DNA from: Christensenellaceae bacterium | Lineage (GTDB): Bacteria; Bacillota; Clostridia; Christensenellales; Aristaeellaceae | Assembly: GCA_020025205.1 (NCBI GenBank) | Contig: JAHHSO010000042.1 | Span: 1-11,524 of the forward strand | DNA: 11,524 nucleotides | Direction: 5' to 3' | In this document: in pieces, positions 1 to 7,017 of the stretch | How the letters are laid out: each line of letters starts with the position of its first letter | Numbering within the stretch: the first letter of the stretch is position 1 | Position numbers and translations under genes: made by a program | The notes under the pieces: generated by a model | Told to the model about the DNA's origin: nothing | Seen by the model: the letters and a program-made list of their open reading frames with translations, nothing else | Database searches by the model: none

Positions 1-211
1 TTCCATTCACGATGCGATTTATCGTTCTATTTAGTCTACAAACACTGCATTATATCCGAACATTTACATTTTTTAAGCCAAAGAATTTTTTTACTTTTTT
101 CGTCATTTTCGTATTCTTTTACTTTTTCCCCCTTTCTTATGCTGTTCTTCTTCTTTTTCTCCAACAGCAGCACCAGCAGATTGCATTATACTTTCAGCAT
201 CCATCAAAGCG

Positions 212-235
212 ACCGCAAAGCATCCGCTTTGCGGT
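212..235 (-). terminator. Hairpin directly after ypeB, possible terminator
   Basis: A perfect 10-bp inverted repeat (ACCGCAAAGC / GCTTTGCGGT) with a 4-base loop begins 5 bases after the ypeB stop codon. On the minus strand no run of T follows (the next bases are CGCTTTGATGG), so it is not a textbook intrinsic terminator. It could instead be a 3'-end stabilising hairpin or a terminator that works without a U-tract. Its position at the end of the sleB-ypeB cluster supports a transcript-end role. Confidence 0.55.
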
Positions 236-240
236 ATTTC

Positions 241-1494
241 TCATACAGCTGTCTCTCCATCCGGTGTCTCAACAACACGCAGAATTTCTGCTGCCTCTCC
301 AGTTCCGGCATCAACGAACATCCAATACTTTGCGCCGCCGAATGTACCCTCAAACCCCCAGCAGAGCCGTTCCCCGGATTCTTGTGGAATGATGCAAAGT
401 CGAACGCTTTCCACAATCAGTCTGTCCGAAAGCATTTGCTGCGCTTCTTCCTCTTTCACGCGTGGCGTAAGATCTTTGCGTGTCGTGTGATTCATCATAT
501 ACATTGAGCATTCTGCTCCGACCACATCCCCCGTGTCCCTGCTCACCTGCACCTTGATCTGATCTGGATACAAAAGAACGCCTTCCTGCACCGCCGCAAA
601 ATTGGCCACAACCATACCATTATACTGCTGCACAAAGCATGGCTCCATCTCTCCAAAGCCAGCATCTGCAAGATACGCTTTTGCGCGGCTTAAACATTCT
701 TCTACTTCCAGCGTCTCTGCAAACATCGCCTGTTCCGGCATCATCCACAGCAGATGTCCGCCTTGTCCCGTCACTTGTACGCTTAACCGTCCATTGCGTG
801 TATCCGCTGTAAATCCGAACGCCTCCATCGCACCGCCGCTGTCTGCTGCATCCTGTACCTGTTCCGGCTCTACGCCAGCGAATCGTGCAGCCCGCTGGCG
901 TGCCTGTTCCCTCGTAACGCGTTCACCACTCAGACCTTTGGGCACACCTTCTGTGCGCCCGTCGGAAAATGGGCCGTCAAAAATCAACGATGGATATGGA
1001 ATCACACTTTCTCCCCAGCTATCGGCGGCTATTTTTTTTGTATTTCTAAAGTCCAGCTTTTCTCCAGCGATCTGTTCGCCCAATGCCCGGCAGGCTGTCA
1101 TCATTCCCGCCAGCTGCTGTTCGTCGTCTCCGGTCAAAACGCGACCGCCGGAAATTTCTTCAGCCAGTGTCAGCGAATACTGTCCAATCTGGCCGGCAAA
1201 CTTCATTGCTTCCGATGTTGTCTCTGCTCCAATCGGCAGCCGCGCCAGACCGCTCTCCACATGCTGCGCCAGAATCGCCGTCTCGCCCAGCAGGGAAATG
1301 CTCTGCGGCGCACCGGATGCCAGAAGCAGCTTAGCGAGATTTACTTCAATATCTGCCATCGCCGCTACTACATCGGCTACTTCTCGCTGGTTCTGATTTG
1401 CAATCTGCGCATGCAGACGGCTGTTCTGGATAATCAGCCCCACTACTGCCGCCAGAAGCAGCGCAAACAGTCCGGACATCAGCACTTTTCTCAT
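241..1494 (-). CDS. ypeB: Germination protein YpeB
   Basis: The 417-residue protein resembles YpeB, the spore protein that SleB needs for assembly and stability in the spore; each is unstable without the other in Bacillus. An N-terminal signal-anchor helix (about residues 3-22, rich in L, A and V) is followed by a long extracytoplasmic region. The C-terminal two thirds have the alternating pattern of PepSY-type repeats, for example around VTREQARQRAARFAGV and LSRAKAYLADAGF. Bacillus YpeB is about 450 residues, so the length fits. I chose the ATG at 1494 over an ATG at 1533 because AGGAG lies 7 bases before it and it falls 13 bases after the sleB stop, whereas the longer form would overlap sleB. 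The family call rests on the gene pair as well as on sequence. Confidence 0.88.
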   Translation of the reverse strand: MRKVLMSGLFALLLAAVVGLIIQNSRLHAQIANQNQREVADVVAAMADIEVNLAKLLLASGAPQSISLLGETAILAQHVESGLARLPIGAETTSEAMKFAGQIGQYSLTLAEEISGGRVLTGDDEQQLAGMMTACRALGEQIAGEKLDFRNTKKIAADSWGESVIPYPSLIFDGPFSDGRTEGVPKGLSGERVTREQARQRAARFAGVEPEQVQDAADSGGAMEAFGFTADTRNGRLSVQVTGQGGHLLWMMPEQAMFAETLEVEECLSRAKAYLADAGFGEMEPCFVQQYNGMVVANFAAVQEGVLLYPDQIKVQVSRDTGDVVGAECSMYMMNHTTRKDLTPRVKEEEAQQMLSDRLIVESVRLCIIPQESGERLCWGFEGTFGGAKYWMFVDAGTGEAAEILRVVETPDGETAV

Positions 1495-1507
1495 ATCGTG
1501 TCTCCTG

Positions 1508-2185
1508 TTATATTGCAAAACTATGATCCCCAATATTCAGCCGCACTTCACGCGTCCAGATCCACGATGAAGTTGCTGTCGATGGATTATAATAGTACAG
1601 ACACCCGCCCGTCGGATCCCAGCCATTCATGGCATCGCGCGCGGCCCTTCTGCTCTGTTCACCCGGCGTCAAATTGATCTGCCCATCGCTCACCGCATCA
1701 AATGCCCCTTTCTGATAGACGACTCCCGCGATCGTATTGGGGAACCGACTGTTCTTGACCCGGTTAAGCACAACCGCTCCCACCGCCACCATGCCAACAT
1801 ACGGCTCGCCGCGCGCCTCTCCGTGAATCAGCCTCGCCAGCAATTCAACATCTGCCGCATAAGAGGACCCCGACGACACGGACACCGCTTTCGTCTGGGA
1901 AATTCCCATTGCTTCCAGCGTCTTTTTTCCGGCTATGCCATCCGCCGGAAGACCATTTTTCTTCTGAAAGCGCACGACGGCATCGTATGTCTTCTTGCCA
2001 AACACGCCATCCACATCACCTTTGAAATATCCCCACTGTTTCAGCTTCTGCTGTACACGCCGTACCTCTTCTCCTTGTTCTCCCCATCCAACTGCCGCCC
2101 AGGCAGACGGCGCAAGCATCACCAGCAGCAGTACAGCTGCTGTCAGCATTGCCAGCATCCTCTTTTTCACAGCATCATCACCCAC
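1508..2185 (-). CDS. sleB: Spore cortex-lytic enzyme SleB
   Basis: The 225-residue exported enzyme is predicted to be a lytic transglycosylase that cuts muramic-delta-lactam-containing cortex peptidoglycan during germination. It has a signal peptide (about residues 1-30, ending SAWA), then a peptidoglycan-binding-1 domain (about 36-95, with VRRVQQKLKQWGYF and DGVFGKKTYDAVVRFQ), a serine-rich linker (about 100-110) and a Hydrolase_2 catalytic domain (about 112-225). The glutamate in HGEARGEP (E123) matches the catalytic residue of the family. It is shorter than Bacillus SleB (about 305) mainly because of a short linker. The start is GTG at 2185, with AGGAG 8 bases upstream, and that signal lies inside the small upstream reading frame. 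ypeB follows 13 bases downstream, as in Bacillus. Confidence 0.93.
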   Translation of the reverse strand: MGDDAVKKRMLAMLTAAVLLLVMLAPSAWAAVGWGEQGEEVRRVQQKLKQWGYFKGDVDGVFGKKTYDAVVRFQKKNGLPADGIAGKKTLEAMGISQTKAVSVSSGSSYAADVELLARLIHGEARGEPYVGMVAVGAVVLNRVKNSRFPNTIAGVVYQKGAFDAVSDGQINLTPGEQSRRAARDAMNGWDPTGGCLYYYNPSTATSSWIWTREVRLNIGDHSFAI

Positions 2186-2337
2186 CCTATCCGCTCCTGC
2201 TCTGGTTTTTCATTCCATTCACACGGAATCAGCTGCGGAAAAAGCAGGCTGAAAAACACGGGTTTAGCCTGCCTGCGAATAAAAAGAGGCGCAGTCAACA
2301 AAAAAAGTGCCAGCATCCATGCAAAAAAGCGATCCAT
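2167..2337 (-). CDS. Small hydrophobic protein overlapping the sleB start (candidate)
   Basis: An ATG frame of 56 codons begins 8 bases after a GGAG ribosome-binding sequence. It ends in a TGA that lies 19 bases inside sleB in another frame. The product starts MDRFFAWMLALFLLTAPLF, a convincing membrane or signal helix followed by RR, and has a second hydrophobic stretch around residues 27-38 and a charged C-terminus (about 40-49). It fills most of the otherwise unexplained 219 bases between ispE and sleB. The sleB ribosome-binding site falls within its coding sequence, so translation of the two could be coupled. I do not recognise the family. It may be a real small spore-membrane protein, a leader peptide for sleB, or chance. 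No homologue evidence is available here. Confidence 0.42.
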   Translation of the reverse strand: MDRFFAWMLALFLLTAPLFIRRQAKPVFFSLLFPQLIPCEWNEKPEQERIGWVMML

Positions 2338-2404
2338 TTCTCTCACTCCGTTTCCAGAATCTTTGAGATCAGGATCGCCTGAAGGCTGACATTTTATGCA
2401 CGTT

Positions 2405-3292
2405 TTAGTTTTCTTCGATCACAATACCAGTTTCCGCCGTGCGCATCATTCGGCAAGCCGGATACTGTTTTTGCAGCTGCTCGCATGCATGGCGGCATGC
2501 GCCTGAATGCACAAAGACGCCGAAAACCGCCGATCCGCTGCCCGTCATGCGCGCCCCTGCCGCGCCCGTCTGTTCAATTGCCCGAATGGCTTTGTCAATT
2601 TCCGGACGCATTCTGCGGGAAACAGGCTCCAGCACATTGCCCAGACTCGCGCCCAGCGCACGCACATCGCCCATTTCCAGCGCCTTTTTGGCTGCTTCAT
2701 TGTCCGGCCTGTCTTCCGGTCTGATTCCCTGTTCATGCAGGCTTTTAAAGACCTCTTTCGTAGACAACCCACGGCAGGGTTGAAATGCAACCAAGTACAG
2801 CGGACGGCGCAGCTTCAGCGGCGTCAGCTTTTCGCCAATCCCTTTGGCTCTTTGCAAACCACCTCGAATGCAAAACGGCACGTCAGCACCAACTTTTAAG
2901 CCGATCGCCTCCATTTCATCCGCGGAAAAACCCAGCCCCCACAGACGATTGAGGCCCACCAGCGCCGCGGCGGCATCGCTGCTGCCGCCGCCCATGCCTG
3001 CCGACACAGGAATATACTTTCTCAAAGTCATATGTGCGCCGCGCGTACATCCTGCCGCTTTTTGAAGTTCCAGCGCCGCCTTGAGAACCAGATTATTTCC
3101 ATCAGCCGGAACATATCCGCCTCCCTGCATCCGCACATTCAAGGACAGCTCCGGCGCTTCTTCAATCGTCATCTGATCGCAAAGCGTAACAGACTGCATC
3201 AGCATGTCAAGATCATGATAACCGTTGGGCAGCGTGCCCACAACATCCAGCGTCCAGTTGATCTTGGCGCGCGCCTGTATCTTCAGCTGCAT
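2405..3292 (-). CDS. ispE: 4-diphosphocytidyl-2-C-methyl-D-erythritol kinase
   Basis: This 295-residue GHMP kinase phosphorylates the 2-hydroxyl of CDP-methylerythritol with ATP. It is the fourth committed step of the methylerythritol-phosphate route to isoprenoids, in the cytosol. The N-terminal AKINWTLDV carries the catalytic lysine (K10). The glycine-rich ATP loop PVSAGMGGGSSDAAA spans about residues 95-109, and GADVPFC (about 135-141) carries the catalytic aspartate D137. The C-terminal MTGSGSAVFGVF motif is also present. Length is typical. The ATG lies 11 bases after the upstream peptidase stop, with AGGAGG immediately before it, so the two genes are almost certainly co-transcribed. Nothing suggests damage or transfer. 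Confidence 0.96.
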   Translation of the reverse strand: MQLKIQARAKINWTLDVVGTLPNGYHDLDMLMQSVTLCDQMTIEEAPELSLNVRMQGGGYVPADGNNLVLKAALELQKAAGCTRGAHMTLRKYIPVSAGMGGGSSDAAAALVGLNRLWGLGFSADEMEAIGLKVGADVPFCIRGGLQRAKGIGEKLTPLKLRRPLYLVAFQPCRGLSTKEVFKSLHEQGIRPEDRPDNEAAKKALEMGDVRALGASLGNVLEPVSRRMRPEIDKAIRAIEQTGAAGARMTGSGSAVFGVFVHSGACRHACEQLQKQYPACRMMRTAETGIVIEEN

Positions 3293-3303
3293 AGCTCCTC
3301 CTC

Positions 3304-4542
3304 TCAGCGCTTCATCAGCGCTTCAATTTCCTCCGTTGTGCGCGGAATCGATTCAGACAGCACCTCACAGCCGTCTTCCGTAATGAGCAGATCATCCTCA
3401 ATGCGAATGCCAATGGCCTCTTCATCTATGTATAGACCCGGTTCATCACTGATTATCATGCCGGCAGCCAGTCCCGCCTCTTCATCCACTACACAGTCAT
3501 GTGTATCCAATCCGATATGATGAGAAACGCCATGCATATAATATGTACCGATTTCATCGGCTGACTGAATCTTGCCAATGGCAATCAGGCCGTCAGCAAG
3601 CGTCTTTTTGCACAGCTCATTCAGCTCCTTGAGCGTCACGCCCGGACGTGCTGCCGCTGCAATCGCGCGGTTTGCAGCAAGCACGATGTCATAAATCTGC
3701 TTCTGTCTCTCGGTATAATGGCCATTCACCGGATAGGTGCGCGAAATGTCAGCGCAATAGCCGTCCTTCTTGGCGCCCAAATCAAACAGCACAAGCGAGC
3801 CATCTTCCATTCGGCAATGATTGGTGTTGTAATGGAGCATGCAGCCATTCAGGCCGCTTCCCGCAATGGTCGCAAAGGAAACGCCTTCTGAACCATTATA
3901 ATGAATAGAATACTCAAACTCTGCCTGAGCCTGATATTCCATCTGCCCCGGCTCAAGTGTGGACAAAATACGGCGCAGTCCCTGATCCGTCAGCTCAACG
4001 GCCTTGCGGAATGTGGCAACTTCCGTTTCATCCTTAATCATGCGCATCGCCGCCACTACAGGATGTGCATTTTTGAGCACAATCGTCGGATACTGCTCAT
4101 GGAACTCCTTTGCTTTAAGCATGTTGAAGCTCTGCGCATCTCCAATGGCATCACGGTAGCAGTCAAAATACACTGCCTCCACCGTTTCGCGCGCCACACA
4201 GCGGCTAAGGAAAGAATCAACGCTGTCAACATAACGCACATCGTCAATACCGCTGATTGCCTTCGCCTCTTCAACAGTCAACCGGCGGCCCGTCCAGCGC
4301 TCCATGCTTGGAACAGCTTCTTCAATGAAGAGCACGGCGCGCGGCTTCGCGGTCGAACGGGTCAGAACAAGCACCATGTTTTCTCGACGCAGACCCGTCA
4401 AGTAAAAGAAATGATGATTCGCCTCAAAGGGATATCCATCGTCCATTGAACAGGCAACCGTTTTTCCCGAATAAAGCACCATCATTTCGCCTTTTTCCAA
4501 CTGATTCAACACCGCCTCCCGGCGGATTTCATACTGATTCAT
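3304..4542 (-). CDS. pepP: M24 family Xaa-Pro aminopeptidase
   Basis: The 412-residue metallopeptidase is predicted to remove an N-terminal residue that precedes proline in the cytosol. An N-terminal creatinase/AMP_N-type domain (about 1-160, with YPFEANHHFFYLTG) precedes the pita-bread M24 catalytic domain (about 170-405). The five expected metal ligands are visible: D254 in FDLG, D265 in ADISR, H341 in HGVSHHIGL, E367 in DEPGL and E382 in RIEDD. H348 (DTHD) matches the second conserved histidine. GTG at 4545 and ATG at 4542 are both possible starts behind AGGAGG at 4552-4557; I chose the ATG because it has better spacing (9 bases). It is the first gene of the cluster that continues into ispE. 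The exact substrate (PepP-like or PepQ-like) is not certain, but the AMP_N domain favours aminopeptidase P. Confidence 0.92.
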   Translation of the reverse strand: MNQYEIRREAVLNQLEKGEMMVLYSGKTVACSMDDGYPFEANHHFFYLTGLRRENMVLVLTRSTAKPRAVLFIEEAVPSMERWTGRRLTVEEAKAISGIDDVRYVDSVDSFLSRCVARETVEAVYFDCYRDAIGDAQSFNMLKAKEFHEQYPTIVLKNAHPVVAAMRMIKDETEVATFRKAVELTDQGLRRILSTLEPGQMEYQAQAEFEYSIHYNGSEGVSFATIAGSGLNGCMLHYNTNHCRMEDGSLVLFDLGAKKDGYCADISRTYPVNGHYTERQKQIYDIVLAANRAIAAAARPGVTLKELNELCKKTLADGLIAIGKIQSADEIGTYYMHGVSHHIGLDTHDCVVDEEAGLAAGMIISDEPGLYIDEEAIGIRIEDDLLITEDGCEVLSESIPRTTEEIEALMKR

Positions 4543-4598
4543 CACAAAATGCCTCCTGACTGCCTCGCTCCTCCACTCAGGCCGCGAGAATATGTTTT

Positions 4599-4627
4599 AT
4601 TCTACCACAATTGACATGAAATCTCAA
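4599..4627 (-). promoter_or_regulatory. Vegetative (sigma-A type) promoter for the pepP-ispE cluster
   Basis: On the minus strand TTGAGA (4622-4627) and TAGAAT (4599-4604) are separated by exactly 17 bases, with 5 of 6 matches to consensus at each element. The predicted start of transcription is near 4592, which leaves a leader of about 50 bases before the peptidase start. It is the best-matching promoter in the window by eye. Confidence 0.7.
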
Positions 4628-5108
4628 TTCTCTGCCCTTTTCCTCTTCTAAGCTCCACATATTCTCCATTTTTTATTTATTTTGTTTTCGTTTTAGTTTT
4701 TATTCTCCACTTTAATTTGAATTATACATTCTTTGTATGTATTCCTCTCCACTTTTCACTTCGTTTTGTAAGCATCAGATCCATATTTTCTTCATTTTCA
4801 CGTGCATACACGATCAACCGCTGAACACAAAATGGAGTCATGCAAACTACGCTTTCAACCGCAGTCCAAATGCGTTATCGCTTGCCTGATCGACGCCCCA
4901 TTCAGAACGCAAAAAAGTGAATCCGTTCCTTTTCTTTTAGACAGGAAAGATTTATAACCTCAAAACAGGAGAATGCGCCCCTATCTGTCTTTCGCTGATT
5001 CTGGAATCTGTTTTTCTATCCTGTCATGCTGTTTTACACATGAAAGCTTCCTTCAATCGCATTTTTGAGCGAACACCTCGCCGCTCAGCAAACAAACAAA
5101 TGGGTTCC
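4628..5108. other. AT-rich intergenic spacer with no supported gene
   Basis: About 480 bases lie between the serine hydrolase stop and the pepP promoter. The part from about 4660 to 4800 is very T-rich on the plus strand and holds a short dyad (ATACAT / ATGTAT, 4724-4742). A weak 6-bp dyad (TGAGCG / CGCTCA, 5066-5087) lies 21 bases after the serine hydrolase stop but has no following T-run. A 29-codon open stretch on the minus strand (4847-4936) reads like a gene fragment but has no start signal. I see no gene, tRNA or convincing terminator. Confidence 0.6.
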
Positions 5109-6254
5109 TCACTCTTTCAGAAATACCTCTTCGGCAATTTCTACAAGCCGGCGTGTAATACGCATGATGCCATCATCCCGATTAGACCTGCATCCATTTG
5201 TCATCACGCAAAAAACCGTTTCACTCTCCGGTTCTACATACAGATTGGCAACCACTCCATCATCAGTTCCCTGATGCCCGTAAACACTTCTGCCGTTCAG
5301 CAGCGTATCCTGTCTGATTGTGAAGAATCGATACGGAGAATCTTCAGTAATTCCGTCCGAATCGCGCTCTTCCAGCATCATACTTCTGGATTTTTCGCTC
5401 ATGACACGCACACCGTCCACAGTTCCGTCGCCGCAAAGTGCGATTCCCAGCCTCGTCAAATCTCGCGGACGAATCAAAAGACTGCCCACCGTCACACGGT
5501 AATGCTGATCCGGCATTGCTTCCTGCACATATGATTGACGCAGCATATACGATGGCGATGCATACAGCGAACCGTCCTTATGATAGGTCGCAGTGATATA
5601 CTCCGGCTCCTCAATCTGGGTCGCCGTGTATGCTGCATCAATTCCCAGCGGCGCAAAGAATGCTTCCCTCATATAGCTGGACACATCCTGACCCGTGACT
5701 GATTCAATGATTGAGCCGGTAATGCCTGCTCCAAAGTTGGAATATGCGTAACTGCTTCCCGGCTCTTCTTCCTTAAAATTAGCGTGTGCCTTCTGATCTA
5801 CCGCTATCATTTCAGACAGCAGGCTGGATTTTCGGTTGTAAGAAGCGCCTTCGTTGAGTCCGGCCGTGTGAGACATCAGATGACGAAGCGTAATCGGCTG
5901 ATCCATGAAGCGGGGATTTCTGACTTCGTATCCCAGATACGTGCTGATATCCTCATCTGGATCAAGCAGGCCTTCGTCCATCATCTTCATCAGTCCCATT
6001 CCTGTAACGAGTTTGGTCACAGATGCACAGCGAAAATAGGACTTTTCCGTCACCGGAACGCCGGTTGACTTCTGCTGTACGCCATAATAACGTTCATACA
6101 CAATTTCACCTTTTTGTGCCACAATCAACGCGCCGCCTACTGCGCGCGCATCTCTGAACGCCCTATCCACGCGTTCATCCATTCCCTGTTTTTCCGCCCA
6201 TCCACAGGACGCCATCAGGCAAAATGCAGTCAAAACCGCCGCAATTCGTTTCAT
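5109..6254 (-). CDS. Exported serine hydrolase, beta-lactamase/class C superfamily
   Basis: The 381-residue protein belongs to the PF00144-type superfamily, which includes class C beta-lactamases, DD-carboxypeptidases, esterases and D-aminopeptidases. The three active-site motifs are intact: S78-x-x-K81 in CASVTK, Y171-S-N173 in YAYSNFG, and H327-Q-G329 in YGHQG, replacing KTG. The N-terminus (MKRIAAVLTAFCLMASCGWA) is a signal peptide. MASC may act as a lipobox giving a lipoprotein, or cleavage may follow GWA. The true start is the ATG at 6254 with AGGAG 8 bases upstream; an upstream in-frame ATG at 6389 would run through gntR and is rejected. It follows the uxu operon on the same strand but has its own candidate promoter. 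HxG instead of KTG is common in esterase-like or penicillin-binding-protein-4*-like members, so antibiotic resistance should not be assumed. Substrate unknown. Confidence 0.85.
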   Translation of the reverse strand: MKRIAAVLTAFCLMASCGWAEKQGMDERVDRAFRDARAVGGALIVAQKGEIVYERYYGVQQKSTGVPVTEKSYFRCASVTKLVTGMGLMKMMDEGLLDPDEDISTYLGYEVRNPRFMDQPITLRHLMSHTAGLNEGASYNRKSSLLSEMIAVDQKAHANFKEEEPGSSYAYSNFGAGITGSIIESVTGQDVSSYMREAFFAPLGIDAAYTATQIEEPEYITATYHKDGSLYASPSYMLRQSYVQEAMPDQHYRVTVGSLLIRPRDLTRLGIALCGDGTVDGVRVMSEKSRSMMLEERDSDGITEDSPYRFFTIRQDTLLNGRSVYGHQGTDDGVVANLYVEPESETVFCVMTNGCRSNRDDGIMRITRRLVEIAEEVFLKE

Positions 6255-6281
6255 GATCTCTTCTCCTGTTTTTTGTTTATA

Positions 6282-6310
6282 ATCATAACACCCGCGCGGA
6301 AAGCCTGCAA
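6282..6310 (-). promoter_or_regulatory. Candidate extended -10 promoter for the serine hydrolase gene
   Basis: On the minus strand TATGAT (6282-6287) is preceded by TGT, making an extended -10 element. A weak -35 (TTGCAG, 6305-6310) lies 17 bases upstream. The predicted start is about 20-25 bases before the hydrolase ATG, just upstream of its ribosome-binding site. The spacer is the downstream arm of the 6288-6325 hairpin and the -35 lies in its loop, so promoter and hairpin are physically merged. Confidence 0.5.
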
Positions 6311-6325
6311 GCCCCGCGCGGGTGT
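6288..6325 (-). terminator. 12-bp perfect GC-rich hairpin after gntR
   Basis: ACACCCGCGCGG and CCGCGCGGGTGT form perfect 12-bp arms around a 14-base loop. The repeat begins 5 bases after the gntR stop, so it is well placed to end the uxuA-uxuB-gntR transcript. The minus-strand sequence after it is TATGATTATAAAC rather than a clean T-run. On the plus strand it is followed by a moderately T-rich stretch. Because it overlaps the hydrolase promoter it could also be a protein-binding operator. Confidence 0.6.
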
Positions 6326-6330
6326 CCATT

Positions 6331-7014
6331 TTAATTTTTGATATACTGTGGGCAAACCTGACGAATGGCTTCCTCATCCACCTTGGCACGAGAAAGGTGC
6401 TTTTCCATTACTTCTGCGGCGCGAACGCTGTCCCGCTTGGCAATAGCATCGCAAATCGCCATATGATCGGAAATAATCTTCTGATCTTTGACCACGTTCA
6501 GCGCCAACGCGCGCACCCGGTCAAAGTGTATGCTCATGCCTTCCAGCATATGGAGGGTATTTTCCTTATGAGCAATAGAAAAGATCATCTGGTGGAACGC
6601 ATTGTCCAGTTCCATCATATCAAAAGATTCTGCCATATCCGGGTCCTGAGAGAACATCTGCATCCGCACGTTCTGGCGCAGCCGGCTGATATCCGCAGGC
6701 GTTGCATTCTGGCACACCTGCGGCAAAATCGCCACTTCCAGAACCTGTCTGGCAAATCTCGCTTCTTCCACCTGCTCATAGTCAATCAGGCTGATTCGGC
6801 TGCCGCGCTGCGGCATCACATCCACGACACCATACTGTGCCATATCCATGAGTGCCTCCCGCACAGGCGTTCGGCTCAGCCCCATCTGCTCCGCCAATTC
6901 CTTCTCGCTCACCATCGCCCCCGGCTCCAGGTCCATGGAGATGATGTTGGCTTTCAGCATTCTGCGGGCATATTGGCGGGCAGTTTCCGCGTAATGTCTC
7001 TCTTCAACACGCAT
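6331..7014 (-). CDS. FadR-family GntR transcriptional regulator, likely of hexuronate genes
   Basis: The 227-residue protein has an N-terminal winged helix-turn-helix of the GntR class (about 10-75), with the signature LSRTPVREAL at 46-55. The all-helical FCD effector domain follows (about 82-212). The FCD metal-ligand pattern is visible as D137, H141 (DNAFH), H184 (DHMAI) and H206 (EKHL), which usually places a metal ion next to a carboxylate effector. It is the last gene of the uxu operon, so a role like E. coli UxuR/ExuR, sensing an intermediate such as fructuronate or mannonate, is inferred. Its ATG is 3 bases after the uxuB stop and I see no ribosome-binding sequence in front of it. Translation probably depends on reinitiation after uxuB, which would keep regulator levels low. 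Confidence 0.9.
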   Translation of the reverse strand: MRVEERHYAETARQYARRMLKANIISMDLEPGAMVSEKELAEQMGLSRTPVREALMDMAQYGVVDVMPQRGSRISLIDYEQVEEARFARQVLEVAILPQVCQNATPADISRLRQNVRMQMFSQDPDMAESFDMMELDNAFHQMIFSIAHKENTLHMLEGMSIHFDRVRALALNVVKDQKIISDHMAICDAIAKRDSVRAAEVMEKHLSRAKVDEEAIRQVCPQYIKN

Positions 7015-7017
7015 GGA

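Noticed and set aside
103..204. A 33-codon minus-strand frame (MDAESIMQSAG...) after the ypeB hairpin, whose TGA overlaps the ATG of an 18-codon frame
   Set aside because: There is no ribosome-binding site before the first ATG. The lysine- and glutamate-rich C-terminus follows from the purine-rich minus strand, and both frames are too short to support alone.
602..1396. A 264-codon plus-strand frame opposite ypeB
   Set aside because: It lies wholly inside ypeB, has no start signal, and its product is rich in S, P, A and C without any recognisable domain.
4974..5069. A 31-codon plus-strand frame starting ATGCGCCCC just after AGGAG
   Set aside because: The AGGAG is only 1 base from the ATG, too close to work, and the product has no coding character.
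5066..5087. 6-bp dyad (TGAGCG / CGCTCA) 21 bases after the serine hydrolase stop as its terminator
   Set aside because: The stem is short with a 10-base loop, and no T-run follows on either strand. It is mentioned only as part of the spacer.
5109..6254. Serine hydrolase as a true antibiotic-resistance beta-lactamase
   Set aside because: The SxxK and YxN motifs are present, but the third motif is HQG rather than KTG, and the same fold is shared by esterases and peptidases. Sequence alone does not support a resistance call.
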